Position numbers and translations under genes: made by a program
Shown: in pieces, positions 16,399 to 22,776 of the stretch
How the letters are laid out: each line of letters opens with the position of its first letter
How positions within the stretch are numbered: the first letter of the stretch is position 1
Notes under the pieces: generated by a model
Seen by the model: only the letters and a program-made list of their open reading frames with translations
The model's database searches: none
Told to the model about the DNA's origin: nothing
Origin: a virus
Direction: 5' to 3' (one strand)
IMG/VR virus record: IMGVR_UViG_3300009705_000045
Location: 1 to 37,684 of that record
DNA length: 37,684 nucleotides

Positions 16399-18408
16399 TC
16401 AATCAAGCATCCACGAAGGCCGCGATTGACGCGGAGATTCGATAGAGGGAGTGTAGAGCCTTTCGAGGTTATGTTCTAGGAACCATTGTGCCATAACACA
16501 ATCGTCGGTTCGTGAACCGGTACCTTCTGGGTTCCATTTTGTGACTTCGTTGATGAGTAGGAGCGAATGGATGCGGGCAGCGGTGCCCTGTTTCCCAGGC
16601 AACCGGATACGGCCATGCCTATATAAAGGCGCAAGCATCTGCACCCCATACTTCGGGTCGCCCTTGTTTCGCGAAGTGTAATGCGGGACCAACTCAACGC
16701 CGCGTTTCGCTGACCAACGTTTGAAATGGTCGTATTGAAGAATGAACTTCTGCGCTGCGTTGACCTCCACAATCCAATGCGTGATCGGCCTACCCATGTC
16801 CGCCGATTTCTGCCACCACTCCTCAGCGATGCCCGTAAACGTTTGTTCACTGTGGTTCCAATCAAGGAACGTCGGCGCGTCCATCTTCTGACGGTACGAC
16901 TCCAGCAGGTAACGATATTCGTCGGACCCAGCAGCAGCCCAACATTGAAGCGCCCAAAATTGTGACGGGGACGGGTCCGCCGTCGCAATAATCATCGGGT
17001 CAGAATCCATGTGTGGGGGAAGCTCCCACAAGTCGCGGTCATTGTCCCAACAGCCGACATGCTCCACCCCGTCCTTGCCGGTGCCGCCCGAGATCCACAA
17101 CGGATCAACAAGCATCTGTGCCGGGTCGTCGTCTTCTTGCTGATACAAGATTTCGTAACGGTCGGGGGTTTGTGATTTGATGTGGCGCAACTTCTTCCAC
17201 GGCAACCGGGACGGATACAGCAGGCATCCTTCGGGCCAGGCGGGTGCGCCGCGCCGGTGGGTGCCGGTACACAGGTCGTCGTAGTGCGCCTTGTATTTGA
17301 GTGTGTGGTACTTGTTTTCTTGACCCGGCACGTCGGAGGTGGCGGCGGAAGAGGGTGTTTCACTGGGCAAAGGAGTTGCCTGTCCCGACTTCTCGTCGGA
17401 CACCATGCCCTCTTCCGCAGCGCCTTCTTCGACGAGGGGGTCGTCGAGGTCATCATCGTCTATCGGGGCTACCTTATCCATAGCGTAGCGGTAGATGTCG
17501 TCGGAGGCCATTCGTTGACCGTTGAGGACAAGTAGTCCGCCCGGTTCGAGACGCGTTTCGGCTACTTCGTCCCACCAGCGGTAAAGGTCGGAGCGCGAGT
17601 CGGAGTTTCGCATCTTGCGCGGGTCCCACACGTCGTCCCAGATGACGAGATCGAACCGTCCACCGAGGAAACCGGAATCTGATCCGAACGCGGACCATGT
17701 TGGTTCCTTTTGCGACAGCGGTTGGTCGTCGGGTTGCATGACGGTGAACGCTGCGACGGTCCAGATTTCTTTGGCGTCCGGTTTGAACTGCCCGAAGTCG
17801 TGCTGCATCGTCTGAATGCCGTCCACGGCCAACCCGAGTTTCTCGTCGTTGAGTTCGGCACGCACCACATGTTCACGCTCAAACTCGGCACGCAAACGTC
17901 GCGTGTACCATTCGGACGTTTTTTGGGTGTGTGACCCGATGAGTCCGCGAATGGCCCGGTTGCGGCATGTCGCGAACGCAGGCAACACCTTCGCAAAAAA
18001 TGTGGATTTGCCGGAGCCGGGTGGCGCGTTGATGCATATGTATTCTTCGTCGGGCGAGTCGAGTAGGGCGAGGATGGTTTCGGTTGCTTCGATTTGCCAC
18101 GGCATAAGAATGATGCCGAAGTAGCGGAGTGCGAAGATTTCGATTGAGTCGTGTGCGTCTTGGACTTCTTGGGGGAGGACGCTGTAAGGGGGAATGTTGG
18201 ATACGCCGACGAGGGCGACGAGTTCGACGGCTTTGTTGTAGTTCTGGGTGCGTGTCCCGCTTTCGGCGCGTCGCGCTGATTGGTCGGAGATGCCTGAGTC
18301 CATTGCGGAGCGGTAGATTGATCCGCCGTTGCGTCGGACCATCAAATATTGGACCCATTGTTCTACGGGTGTGGAGCGCCCGCGGCCTGTGCGTTCTGGT
18401 TCAGGCAT
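16399..18408 (-). CDS. Terminase large subunit (packaging ATPase/nuclease)
   Basis: The 669-residue motor protein has Walker A at about 128-136 (NAPPGSGKS) and Walker B at about 253-260 (DLVIWDDV). The RNase-H-like nuclease carries candidate acidic residues at D478 (IIATADPS), E548 (HWIVEVN) and D635/D636 (RTDDCVMAQ). Two extras stand out. The N-terminal 60 residues contain a helix-turn-helix-like segment (SIYRSAMDSGISDQSARRAE). An acidic then Ser/Pro-rich linker of about 50 residues (316-365) separates ATPase and nuclease. No clear small subunit is seen, so the N-terminal HTH could supply DNA recognition. Its start overlaps the upstream gene by 8 nt. Confidence 0.9.
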   Translation of the reverse strand: MPEPERTGRGRSTPVEQWVQYLMVRRNGGSIYRSAMDSGISDQSARRAESGTRTQNYNKAVELVALVGVSNIPPYSVLPQEVQDAHDSIEIFALRYFGIILMPWQIEATETILALLDSPDEEYICINAPPGSGKSTFFAKVLPAFATCRNRAIRGLIGSHTQKTSEWYTRRLRAEFEREHVVRAELNDEKLGLAVDGIQTMQHDFGQFKPDAKEIWTVAAFTVMQPDDQPLSQKEPTWSAFGSDSGFLGGRFDLVIWDDVWDPRKMRNSDSRSDLYRWWDEVAETRLEPGGLLVLNGQRMASDDIYRYAMDKVAPIDDDDLDDPLVEEGAAEEGMVSDEKSGQATPLPSETPSSAATSDVPGQENKYHTLKYKAHYDDLCTGTHRRGAPAWPEGCLLYPSRLPWKKLRHIKSQTPDRYEILYQQEDDDPAQMLVDPLWISGGTGKDGVEHVGCWDNDRDLWELPPHMDSDPMIIATADPSPSQFWALQCWAAAGSDEYRYLLESYRQKMDAPTFLDWNHSEQTFTGIAEEWWQKSADMGRPITHWIVEVNAAQKFILQYDHFKRWSAKRGVELVPHYTSRNKGDPKYGVQMLAPLYRHGRIRLPGKQGTAARIHSLLLINEVTKWNPEGTGSRTDDCVMAQWFLEHNLERLYTPSIESPRQSRPSWMLD

Positions 18409-18643
18409 AGTCCTCTTCGAGTGACTCCAACATGTCGTCTAGGTGCCAGACGGCTACAACATCGTCGGCTTCGGAGATGTGCCTGAGCATCGAAGATGCG
18501 ATGTTTAACGCTTCTCGGAGTACGTCCCACACTTCGGAGCAGTCCAACGCTTGCATAACCTCGTAGCCGATTTTGATATCAGTGTCTGAGTGTCCGGTTC
18601 GCATGAGTCCCAACACGATCCGTGCCGCTTCTAACTGGGTCAT
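18401..18643 (-). CDS. 80-residue protein directly upstream of terL
   Basis: The ATG at 18643 forms an ATGA overlap with the membrane-protein gene upstream. The stop overlaps the terL start by 8 nt. The product is helical and acidic (MTQLEAARIVLGLMRTGHSD, ending LEEDYA). Position and size would allow a small-terminase or terminase-accessory role, but no HTH is evident, so this is only a guess. The frame continues upstream without a stop, but that extension only shadows the two genes before it. Confidence 0.6.
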   Translation of the reverse strand: MTQLEAARIVLGLMRTGHSDTDIKIGYEVMQALDCSEVWDVLREALNIASSMLRHISEADDVVAVWHLDDMLESLEEDYA

Positions 18644-18843
18644 AGTCCGGTGCGTTCTGGTTTTAGCTGACGCCATTTGATTTCTTCGTAGACGGCGTAG
18701 GGCCAGATGACAAAAAACAATACTAAAGCCCACATTTCCCACATGACGTGGCGTACACGGCATGAGCCTTCCGATGACCGTATCCAAACAGCGCAGCCGA
18801 AACCGATCAAGAAGTACGCAATAAAAAACCCGGCAAGGATCAT
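18640..18843 (-). CDS. Small two-TM membrane protein
   Basis: The 67-residue product has two hydrophobic helices, about residues 2-21 (ILAGFFIAYFLIGFGCAVWI) and 34-51 (MWEMWALVLFFVIWPYAV), joined by a short polar loop with Cys. It ends in a basic tail (KWRQLKPERTGL). ATGA overlaps link it to genes on both sides. The size and topology are like a class II holin, but it sits beside terminase, far from the lysis genes, so another membrane role is as likely. Confidence 0.6.
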   Translation of the reverse strand: MILAGFFIAYFLIGFGCAVWIRSSEGSCRVRHVMWEMWALVLFFVIWPYAVYEEIKWRQLKPERTGL

Positions 18844-19118
18844 CGTTTCGTGGATCGGCCGTTAGCGCCCTGACGGCCACGATTCGACTTCGGTGCTTCG
18901 CGTGTGTACCCGCCGCCACGCGTATGCGACATGTCGGCACCGCCCTTACCCGCAACACCGGCCTTACGTCGAGCTTTGCCCAAATCGGAACGGTACTTCT
19001 TGCGCGCCGGAGTCGCATGATACGCAGTGTCGTACGCCTTCTTCTTCTTCGCCGCGGCAGGGTTCGCCGCATAATACTTCGCAGATTTGCCAGGGTTCTT
19101 TGACTTCGACGGGGCCAT
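18840..19118 (-). CDS. Highly basic small protein, probable nucleic-acid binding
   Basis: The 92-residue, Lys/Arg-rich product begins MAPSKSKNPGKSAKYYAANP, continues AAAKKKKAYDTAYHATPARK and KYRSDLGKARRKAGVAGKGG, and ends SNRGRQGANGRSTKR. Runs of the type 'KYY..NP.A..KK..YD..YH.TP.R..YR..L...RR..G..GKGG.D.SH' are familiar from small basic phage proteins, some labelled HNH-like or DNA-binding. The distribution of basic residues fits DNA or RNA binding in packaging. It has no Cys and no complete nuclease motif. Confidence 0.65.
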   Translation of the reverse strand: MAPSKSKNPGKSAKYYAANPAAAKKKKAYDTAYHATPARKKYRSDLGKARRKAGVAGKGGADMSHTRGGGYTREAPKSNRGRQGANGRSTKR

Positions 19119-19121
19119 GTC

Positions 19122-19262
19122 TTATTCCTTCGGCCAACCGAAACGGCGCTCAAGTGTCCGCTGGTTATGTCCAGAAGCGGCAGCGAAAGCGCGAGCAATC
19201 GTTTCCCAATCAGTTTTGGATGCCTTCTTCTTCTTCGCAGCCTTCTCAACAGGTACAGCCAT
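19122..19262 (-). CDS. 46-residue basic protein, first gene of the terminase operon
   Basis: The sequence from the ATG at 19262 encodes MAVPVEKAAKKKKASKTDWE, then TIARAFAAASGHNQRTLERR and FGWPKE, then TAA. An AAAGGA ribosome-binding site lies 7 nt upstream. The Lys-rich N-terminus followed by an HTH-like pair of helices (IARAFAAASGHNQRTLERRF) suggests DNA binding. Sitting just downstream of the GGGTAC box cluster and first in the packaging operon, it is a candidate regulator or packaging-recognition protein, but it is far shorter than a normal small terminase. Confidence 0.6.
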   Translation of the reverse strand: MAVPVEKAAKKKKASKTDWETIARAFAAASGHNQRTLERRFGWPKE

Positions 19263-19289
19263 ATTTGGTCCTTTGATGGTTCGTGATTC

Positions 19290-19394
19290 ACTCTAGACCG
19301 AAACGGGGCCATGTACCCATTAGTACCCATGTTCCGCATGACTCTTACGTGGGCGCATCAGCCGGCAATACGGAGGATGGGTACATGTGGGTAC
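19290..19394 (-). promoter_or_regulatory. GGGTAC box cluster and possible promoter before the packaging operon
   Basis: Four copies of GGGTAC occur as two pairs. GTACCC lies at 19313-19318 and 19323-19328; GGGTAC lies at 19379-19384 and 19389-19394. Copies within a pair are 10 bp apart, about one helical turn, and the pairs face each other. Read leftward, a TAGAGT -10-like hexamer (19295-19290) lies 17 nt from the box at 19318-19313, so the boxes occupy the -35 position. This suggests an activator-dependent promoter, or alternatively a terminase recognition (pac-like) site. Confidence 0.45.
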
Positions 19395-19841
19395 AACTCC
19401 CGCGTCATTACAACAGTGCCGCCATGCACTGCGTCTGATACAGTCCAACAAGCACTGCCGCCCCCCACAGGCGACGAACCATGTGGGCCACGACTAACCA
19501 TCGTGAGAGTCGCCCGTCAGAAGGGCCTCCGACCGCTGCAACAAACCGTGTAGGGAACAGCCCCAGACAACTGGGATACACAACCGACCGCAGCGGCAGC
19601 AGCGACCAGGACAAACCGACTGCAACCACGACCGAGGTCAACCGGCGGAGGGACCCAGGGACAACAAGACCAAACCCCACGCGGGGAGACACCAACCCAC
19701 CTCCCGAGGCAAACAACCCACACACAGATAACAGGATTCTTAAAGACGGGGGTACCTCGGCACATCCCCTTGGTCTCGGACAAAGACAATAGAGCTTCGC
19801 GCCCCCCTCACCACTATCGCCCCCTCCCCAATCGCATCGCC

Positions 19842-19879
19842 ACCCCACCGGTCCCCAAAAACCCCACCGGTCCCCAAAA
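19842..19879 (+). repeat. Exact 19-bp tandem repeat
   Basis: ACCCCACCGGTCCCCAAAA is present twice with no gap (19842-19860 and 19861-19879). Each unit contains the palindrome ACCGGT. It lies in the gene-free region upstream of the packaging operon, so it is a candidate protein-binding site. Confidence 0.85.
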
Positions 19880-19912
19880 ACATGGGATGACATCAAAAAC
19901 CCTGACGTATCT

Positions 19913-19953
19913 GTACAAGTAGCAGACAAATACCGTACAAGTACCGTACAAGT
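19913..19953 (+). repeat. Three GTACAAGT boxes in 11-bp phase
   Basis: GTACAAGT occurs at 19913-19920, 19935-19942 and 19946-19953, with start-to-start spacings of 22 and 11 bp. The last two sit in an exact 11-bp tandem repeat, TACCGTACAAG (19931-19941 and 19942-19952). Equal helical phasing suggests cooperative protein binding. The GTAC core is shared with the GGGTAC boxes 0.5 kb away. Confidence 0.7.
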
Positions 19954-20002
19954 CGAGACTAGGTAGCTACAAAGCGTGTTGGTTAGGTGGCGGTATGGCT
20001 TC

Positions 20003-20025
20003 CACTATCAAATTTTTTCACTATC
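20003..20025 (+). repeat. CACTATC direct repeat around a T-rich spacer
   Basis: CACTATC at 20003-20009 and 20019-20025 flank AAATTTTTT. The spacing is 16 bp. The A/T run is unusual for this GC-rich genome and would melt or bend easily. Possible regulatory site; no direct evidence. Confidence 0.4.
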
Positions 20026-20111
20026 GTTTTGTGTGGTGGCCTGGTCGTGTCTGCGTGGTTGCAGCTATCGCACCGGCGGAGGGATGCCGGTTTGATTTGG
20101 GGATGGACGCG

Positions 20112-20143
20112 GAGATGCCCCGGCCTCGCGGCTAGGGCATCTC
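20112..20143 (-). terminator. Hairpin at the end of the leftward accessory operon
   Basis: GAGATGCCC (20112-20120) pairs with GGGCATCTC (20135-20143), a perfect 9-bp stem with a 14-nt loop. It begins 33 nt beyond the last stop codon of the accessory operon. There is no clear T run on the minus strand, so termination may be weak or factor-assisted. A similar GCCCCGGCC-containing hairpin closes the rightward cluster at 28337-28380. Confidence 0.5.
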
Positions 20144-20175
20144 TTGTTGTGCGGGTCTTGTTGGTATCTAGTTGG

Positions 20176-20304
20176 TCAGTCGAGCGCGCCTTCCATTTCT
20201 GTGATGGTTCGCCGTCGCGTGTTTGGGTATCGGATCACGCCGTCGTTGGGGCACGTGGGACTACAGCCGATGTGGCCGCATTTCTCGCAATGGTCGCTGG
20301 TCAT
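20176..20304 (-). CDS. 42-residue zinc-ribbon-like protein
   Basis: The ATG at 20304 overlaps the stop of the preceding hydrophobic micropeptide (ATGA). The product begins MTSDHCEKCGHIGCSPTCPN and carries four cysteines as CEKC and CSPTC, a probable small zinc site, followed by a basic stretch (NTRRRTITEMEGALD). It is the last gene of the leftward accessory operon and is followed by a hairpin. A longer in-frame start exists upstream but would overlap two genes. Role unknown; a nucleic-acid or protein adaptor is plausible. Confidence 0.55.
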   Translation of the reverse strand: MTSDHCEKCGHIGCSPTCPNDGVIRYPNTRRRTITEMEGALD

Positions 20305-20360
20305 CCTGTCACCGCGAGGATTAGAAAGAGCACTAGTAGAAACGCGGTTGTGGGGGTCAC
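20301..20360 (-). CDS. 19-residue hydrophobic micropeptide
   Basis: GTG at 20360 overlaps the upstream stop as GTGA, and its TGA overlaps the next start as ATGA. It therefore has the same 4-nt coupling as every other gene in this operon. The product is MTPTTAFLLVLFLILAVTG, a single membrane-spanning helix. Without it, the two flanking genes would be separated by 52 nt in an operon with otherwise no gaps. That architecture is the evidence; the ribosome-binding site is weak. Possible membrane microprotein that modulates a host or phage membrane protein. Confidence 0.5.
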   Translation of the reverse strand: MTPTTAFLLVLFLILAVTG

Positions 20361-20641
20361 GTCTCGCACTTGCGCACAGCTTCAAGAGCCGAGGACCGTT
20401 CCGCTAAAGAGTGGAATGCTTCCGCTTTTGTCATGCCGAGATAGTCGTTCCCCGCTGGCGGATTGAAATGGGCCGATGACCCTTCCGGCATTGTGAATAC
20501 GCGGAACGCTCGGCCGTACGTTTTGGAGCCGTGAGCTAACCCGACGCGGTCGCCGTCAGCGATCAGCCCGTGACGCTCGCACGCACGGACGTACCGTCCT
20601 AGTTGTATGTCGAGATCCTTAGATGTAATCCGGTAGGTCAT
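20357..20641 (-). CDS. Hypothetical protein, 94 aa
   Basis: The ATG at 20641 overlaps the upstream stop (ATGA) and is preferred over a start 17 codons further up. The product starts MTYRITSKDLDIQLGRYVRA, is basic in its first half and mixed alpha/beta (YGRAFRVFTMPEGSSAHFNP), and ends AVRKCET. No membrane segment or known motif. It belongs to the coupled accessory operon, which is likely expressed early. Confidence 0.65.
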   Translation of the reverse strand: MTYRITSKDLDIQLGRYVRACERHGLIADGDRVGLAHGSKTYGRAFRVFTMPEGSSAHFNPPAGNDYLGMTKAEAFHSLAERSSALEAVRKCET

Positions 20642-21303
20642 ACTTTCACCTTTTCTAGTTTGTCGAGCTTCAGGCGTACCTTCGCAGCCCATGCATCGCC
20701 GGGATCAGCAGGCATTGGAGCACCCGACGCAAGCGCCGCAGCGTAGGCGTGAGCGTAAACCCGTTTGGGTTCATGAACTAGGCGAGATAGCCACTCTTCC
20801 ACCTCGTCGGAGATCCCGACCTGTTCACTATCTGGCGGAGGTTCACTATCGCAAACTGTGACGGCATCAGGTTCCACCCAATCAGTCACGCCGGCGACGG
20901 TAGGAACCTGCGCCGGAGCCTTGATCGTCGCCACCTTCCTGGCCTTCACTTCTACCACTGGAGCGCCGCCGAACGAGGTAAACACGTCAAGATCACACAT
21001 AGGCACGCCGCGGCCCAGATCCGGTTCTCCCTTCGATGGTGCCCAGTCCGTCACGACGAGCCAACGCAGGTCCGTGGTCTTTTTGCCGCCTATGAACCAG
21101 TACCCAACCCCGTTGGGTATCTGCGCAGCTAGGGCCGCGTTAGCTTTCGCCCCGTTCGCCGGAATCTTGCCATGCACCGACGGCCTAGCTGCAGGATTAG
21201 AACCCGGCGGGAACGTTGCGAAGAATGACGGGCCGATAGGTGTCCCGTCTCCCGCTACTTTCACGAATCGCTTAGGCGCGAGTTTCTTATATGCCGTGCT
21301 CAT
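20638..21303 (-). CDS. Hypothetical protein, 221 aa
   Basis: The product starts at the ATG at 21303 (MSTAYKKLAPKRFVKVAGDG), in an ATGA overlap with the upstream gene. The N-terminal half is beta-rich (GVGYWFIGGKKTTDLRWLVV and DLGRGVPMCDLDVFTSFGG). A Pro/Val/Glu-rich linker (about 140-170, with a DSEPPPDSE repeat) leads to a helical C-terminus ending LDKLEKVKV. I do not recognise a family. The linker suggests two domains. Confidence 0.65.
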   Translation of the reverse strand: MSTAYKKLAPKRFVKVAGDGTPIGPSFFATFPPGSNPAARPSVHGKIPANGAKANAALAAQIPNGVGYWFIGGKKTTDLRWLVVTDWAPSKGEPDLGRGVPMCDLDVFTSFGGAPVVEVKARKVATIKAPAQVPTVAGVTDWVEPDAVTVCDSEPPPDSEQVGISDEVEEWLSRLVHEPKRVYAHAYAAALASGAPMPADPGDAWAAKVRLKLDKLEKVKV

Positions 21304-21590
21304 ACCGTCACCGCCGACGGGCCGACGTTTAGCCACGTGAGCATCCCGTTAACCGCGGCGAGCGGATCACGTTCGCGCTCAGTCTCACCGATCAAATCAG
21401 CGATCTCCTCCCACTGATGGCCAGGAATGCCGAAGTGCTTAGGGTCCACCGTCTCCGCGGTGGCCCAACCTTCCACGCCCATCAGTATTTCGTAGGTTGC
21501 GATAATGGCGTCAGCCGCTGGACTGTCCCCTTCAGCGACGCGAAGAAAGACATCAGCCATTTCCGCTTTTGTTAGTGCGCGTTCTGTCAT
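21300..21590 (-). CDS. Hypothetical acidic protein, 96 aa
   Basis: The product starts MTERALTKAEMADVFLRVAE and is acidic and mostly helical. It contains EILMGVEGWATAETVDPKHF and ends in a Trp-containing segment (MLTWLNVGPSAVTV). ATGA overlaps connect it to the genes on both sides. No catalytic motif or membrane segment is visible. Small acidic early phage proteins often bind host enzymes, but that is only a general expectation here. Confidence 0.65.
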   Translation of the reverse strand: MTERALTKAEMADVFLRVAEGDSPAADAIIATYEILMGVEGWATAETVDPKHFGIPGHQWEEIADLIGETERERDPLAAVNGMLTWLNVGPSAVTV

Positions 21591-21877
21591 GACTGATCCC
21601 CGTACTCGGCCGCGTCACGTTTCTGGAATATGTCCCATGCTGACCATTGGACGCGCTCGCGGACCTCGGAAGTCCATGCGATGCCTGGCCGATCCTCAAC
21701 AGTTTCCAACATTGCAGCGTGCGAGGACTCGCCGCCCGAATACCAGAGACACTCGGCAGCGTTACGGATCGCCGCAGCGATATCTTCCGCCGTAGCCTCG
21801 CGGCCGTGACGTTGCCTATGTCCCCGGTCGGAAGCCGCCGCGGCTTCCCACATTTCTATGTCTGCATCATTAATCAT
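21587..21877 (-). CDS. Hypothetical helical protein, 96 aa
   Basis: The product starts MINDADIEMWEAAAASDRGH. It has a central helix with one Cys (AAIRNAAECLWYSGGESS) and ends FQKRDAAEYGDQS. Its AAAGGGA ribosome-binding site lies about 7 nt before the ATG and just downstream of the tRNA-like hairpin, so this gene starts independently while the rest of the operon is coupled by overlaps. Function unknown. Confidence 0.65.
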   Translation of the reverse strand: MINDADIEMWEAAAASDRGHRQRHGREATAEDIAAAIRNAAECLWYSGGESSHAAMLETVEDRPGIAWTSEVRERVQWSAWDIFQKRDAAEYGDQS

Positions 21878-21899
21878 GTTTGTGTCCCTTTGTTAGTAG

Positions 21900-21949
21900 T
21901 GGTGACGCTCGCGGGATCGAACCGCGCCCCGTGGGGAACCGTTAGCGCC
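21900..21949 (-). other. tRNA 3'-half-like minihelix in an operon gap
   Basis: Read leftward, the sequence contains a textbook T-arm: stem CGCGG / CCGCG (21926-21922 and 21914-21910) around the loop TTCGATC. AGCGTC and then ACCA follow, ending at 21900. GGCGCT (21949-21944) pairs with AGCGTC over six positions including one G-U, giving an acceptor-like stem. Only 17 nt, with a CCC/GGG mini-hairpin, replace the D and anticodon arms. The acceptor is one base pair short of a normal tRNA, and no anticodon arm could be fitted. It may be a tRNA remnant, a tRNA mimic, or an attachment-site-like copy of a host tRNA end. Confidence 0.45.
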
Positions 21950-21955
21950 GGAAAT

Positions 21956-22210
21956 CTACAGCCCGACCCCCGTATAGGCCGTTGATGCGAGCACGATCGC
22001 ACGATGGACACCGAGCAGGATCAGCGCCGCAACGATGAGCCAGCCCGCTACGCTCGCCGTGGGGAAACGCCTCGCCGTGGCACGTGTCGGCCGAACGTCG
22101 CCCACCGCCGTGCACCAATCGCAGAGCAAGGAATCGAACGTGTCGCGGCCGCACCCGTTGTCGCAGGGTAGAGCGAAGTCGAACCATTCGAGATCCTGAC
22201 CAGTGCTCAT
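21956..22210 (-). CDS. Cys-containing single-pass membrane protein, 84 aa
   Basis: The N-terminal half has four cysteines in two pairs, CDNGC and CDWC (about residues 16-20 and 30-33), a likely zinc-binding knuckle. A hydrophobic helix follows at about residues 53-71 (VAGWLIVAALILLGVHRAIV). The product starts MSTGQDLEWFDFALPCDNGC at an ATGA overlap with the gene upstream. The N-terminus probably lies in the cytoplasm. A membrane-tethered zinc knuckle may act on a host membrane or envelope process; no family recognised. Confidence 0.65.
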   Translation of the reverse strand: MSTGQDLEWFDFALPCDNGCGRDTFDSLLCDWCTAVGDVRPTRATARRFPTASVAGWLIVAALILLGVHRAIVLASTAYTGVGL

Positions 22211-22548
22211 GACCCCGCCTCTCGCAAGTCGCCAACAGTGAAGCGCACAGCGTCGGCCCGGTCAGTGTCTAGATCCGCCATAGCGTCGCGCCGGTTTTCG
22301 GCCGCACGTTCAGCGTCAAGCTCAGCCGTCGCACAGTTGACCGCGGCGAGTCCCGTAGCCGTCATGTAGAAGTAGGAGAGGCCAGCGGTCTCACGTTCGA
22401 GGATGTCGGCCGCACGTAGTGCGATCTCAGTGTGATAACCACTCAGCCGCCCGCAGCTCTTGCAGTCCGCATGAATCCACACTTCCACATCGCCCAAGCA
22501 GACCGGGCAGATTCCCTCGGCTGTCGCGTCGTCGTCGTTCTGGTTCAT
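22207..22548 (-). CDS. Zinc-ribbon protein with helical C-terminus, 113 aa
   Basis: The N-terminal region carries two CxxC knuckles (CPVC at about 14-17 and CKSC at about 30-33), a typical zinc ribbon. A helical, acidic C-terminal domain follows (AELDAERAAENRRDAMADLD). It starts MNQNDDDATAEGICPVCLGD. It is coupled by ATGA to both neighbours and lies second in the leftward operon. The zinc ribbon suggests binding to nucleic acid or to host RNA polymerase, which is inference only. Confidence 0.65.
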   Translation of the reverse strand: MNQNDDDATAEGICPVCLGDVEVWIHADCKSCGRLSGYHTEIALRAADILERETAGLSYFYMTATGLAAVNCATAELDAERAAENRRDAMADLDTDRADAVRFTVGDLREAGS

Positions 22549-22748
22549 AGTCCCACCTTGACGGCAGCGACACGCTCGGCAGCTTCAGCGAGCAGACCGT
22601 AAACCGGATCGTCAGACGGAATGCCGAGATCGGTACTGGCGAGCGTATCTAGGTCAGATTCCCAAATCTGACCCGTAGCGATGTCTTCTAATTGCCACAG
22701 GTTCGGGTGGCTGACTGGCGGAAACTTTTTCCGGAGTGAATAGCGCAT
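22545..22748 (-). CDS. First gene of the leftward early operon, 67 aa
   Basis: The ATG at 22748 has a strong ribosome-binding site (AAAGAGGAAAA) and lies about 20 nt downstream of a clear sigma-70-like promoter. The product starts MRYSLRKKFPPVSHPNLWQL, with a basic N-terminus, then a short beta/alpha region (EDIATGQIWESDLDTL) and a C-terminal helix (GLLAEAAERVAAVKVGL). The frame can be extended 23 codons upstream, but that would put the promoter inside the gene. No family recognised. First position suggests very early expression. Confidence 0.65.
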   Translation of the reverse strand: MRYSLRKKFPPVSHPNLWQLEDIATGQIWESDLDTLASTDLGIPSDDPVYGLLAEAAERVAAVKVGL

Positions 22749-22776
22749 GGGTTTTCCTCTTTCGTAGGTTGCCCCC

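Larger units (their letters stand above)
19395..20111. other. Long repeat-rich gap without a convincing gene
   Basis: About 0.7 kb between the packaging operon and the accessory operon. Frames exist on both strands (minus 19408-19929, plus 19481-19792, plus 19987-20466), but their composition is biased (Gly/Val/Leu/Ser/Trp or Thr/Asn/Pro) and no ribosome-binding site is evident. From about 19546 to 19735 the plus strand is strikingly poor in T and rich in A and C. The region also holds short hairpins (CCCC-ACG-CGGGG near 19680) and the repeats listed separately. It may hold regulatory sites, a packaging site or an RNA; nothing firmer can be said. Confidence 0.5.

Noticed and set aside
18644-19339. 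N-terminal extension giving a 312-residue protein before terL
   Set aside because: The added part only shadows two clear genes in other frames; the ATG at 18643 has the ATGA overlap typical of this operon.
19481-19792. 103-residue plus-strand Thr/Asn/Pro-rich frame
   Set aside because: Opposite to the flanking operons, no ribosome-binding site, and its composition follows the T-poor base bias of the region.
19408-19929. 173-residue minus-strand frame in the repeat-rich gap
   Set aside because: Gly/Trp/Leu/Ser-rich product unlike its neighbours, no ribosome-binding site, and it runs through the exact 19-bp tandem repeat.
20827-20856. Paired CACTATC sequences as regulatory repeats
   Set aside because: They lie in a gene and are explained by a duplicated DSE codon run around PPP.
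21900-21985. A complete tRNA (for example tRNA-Tyr from CTGTAGA near 21953)
   Set aside because: The stem next to that loop does not pair, no D-arm fits, and the 5' acceptor strand is missing at the expected distance.
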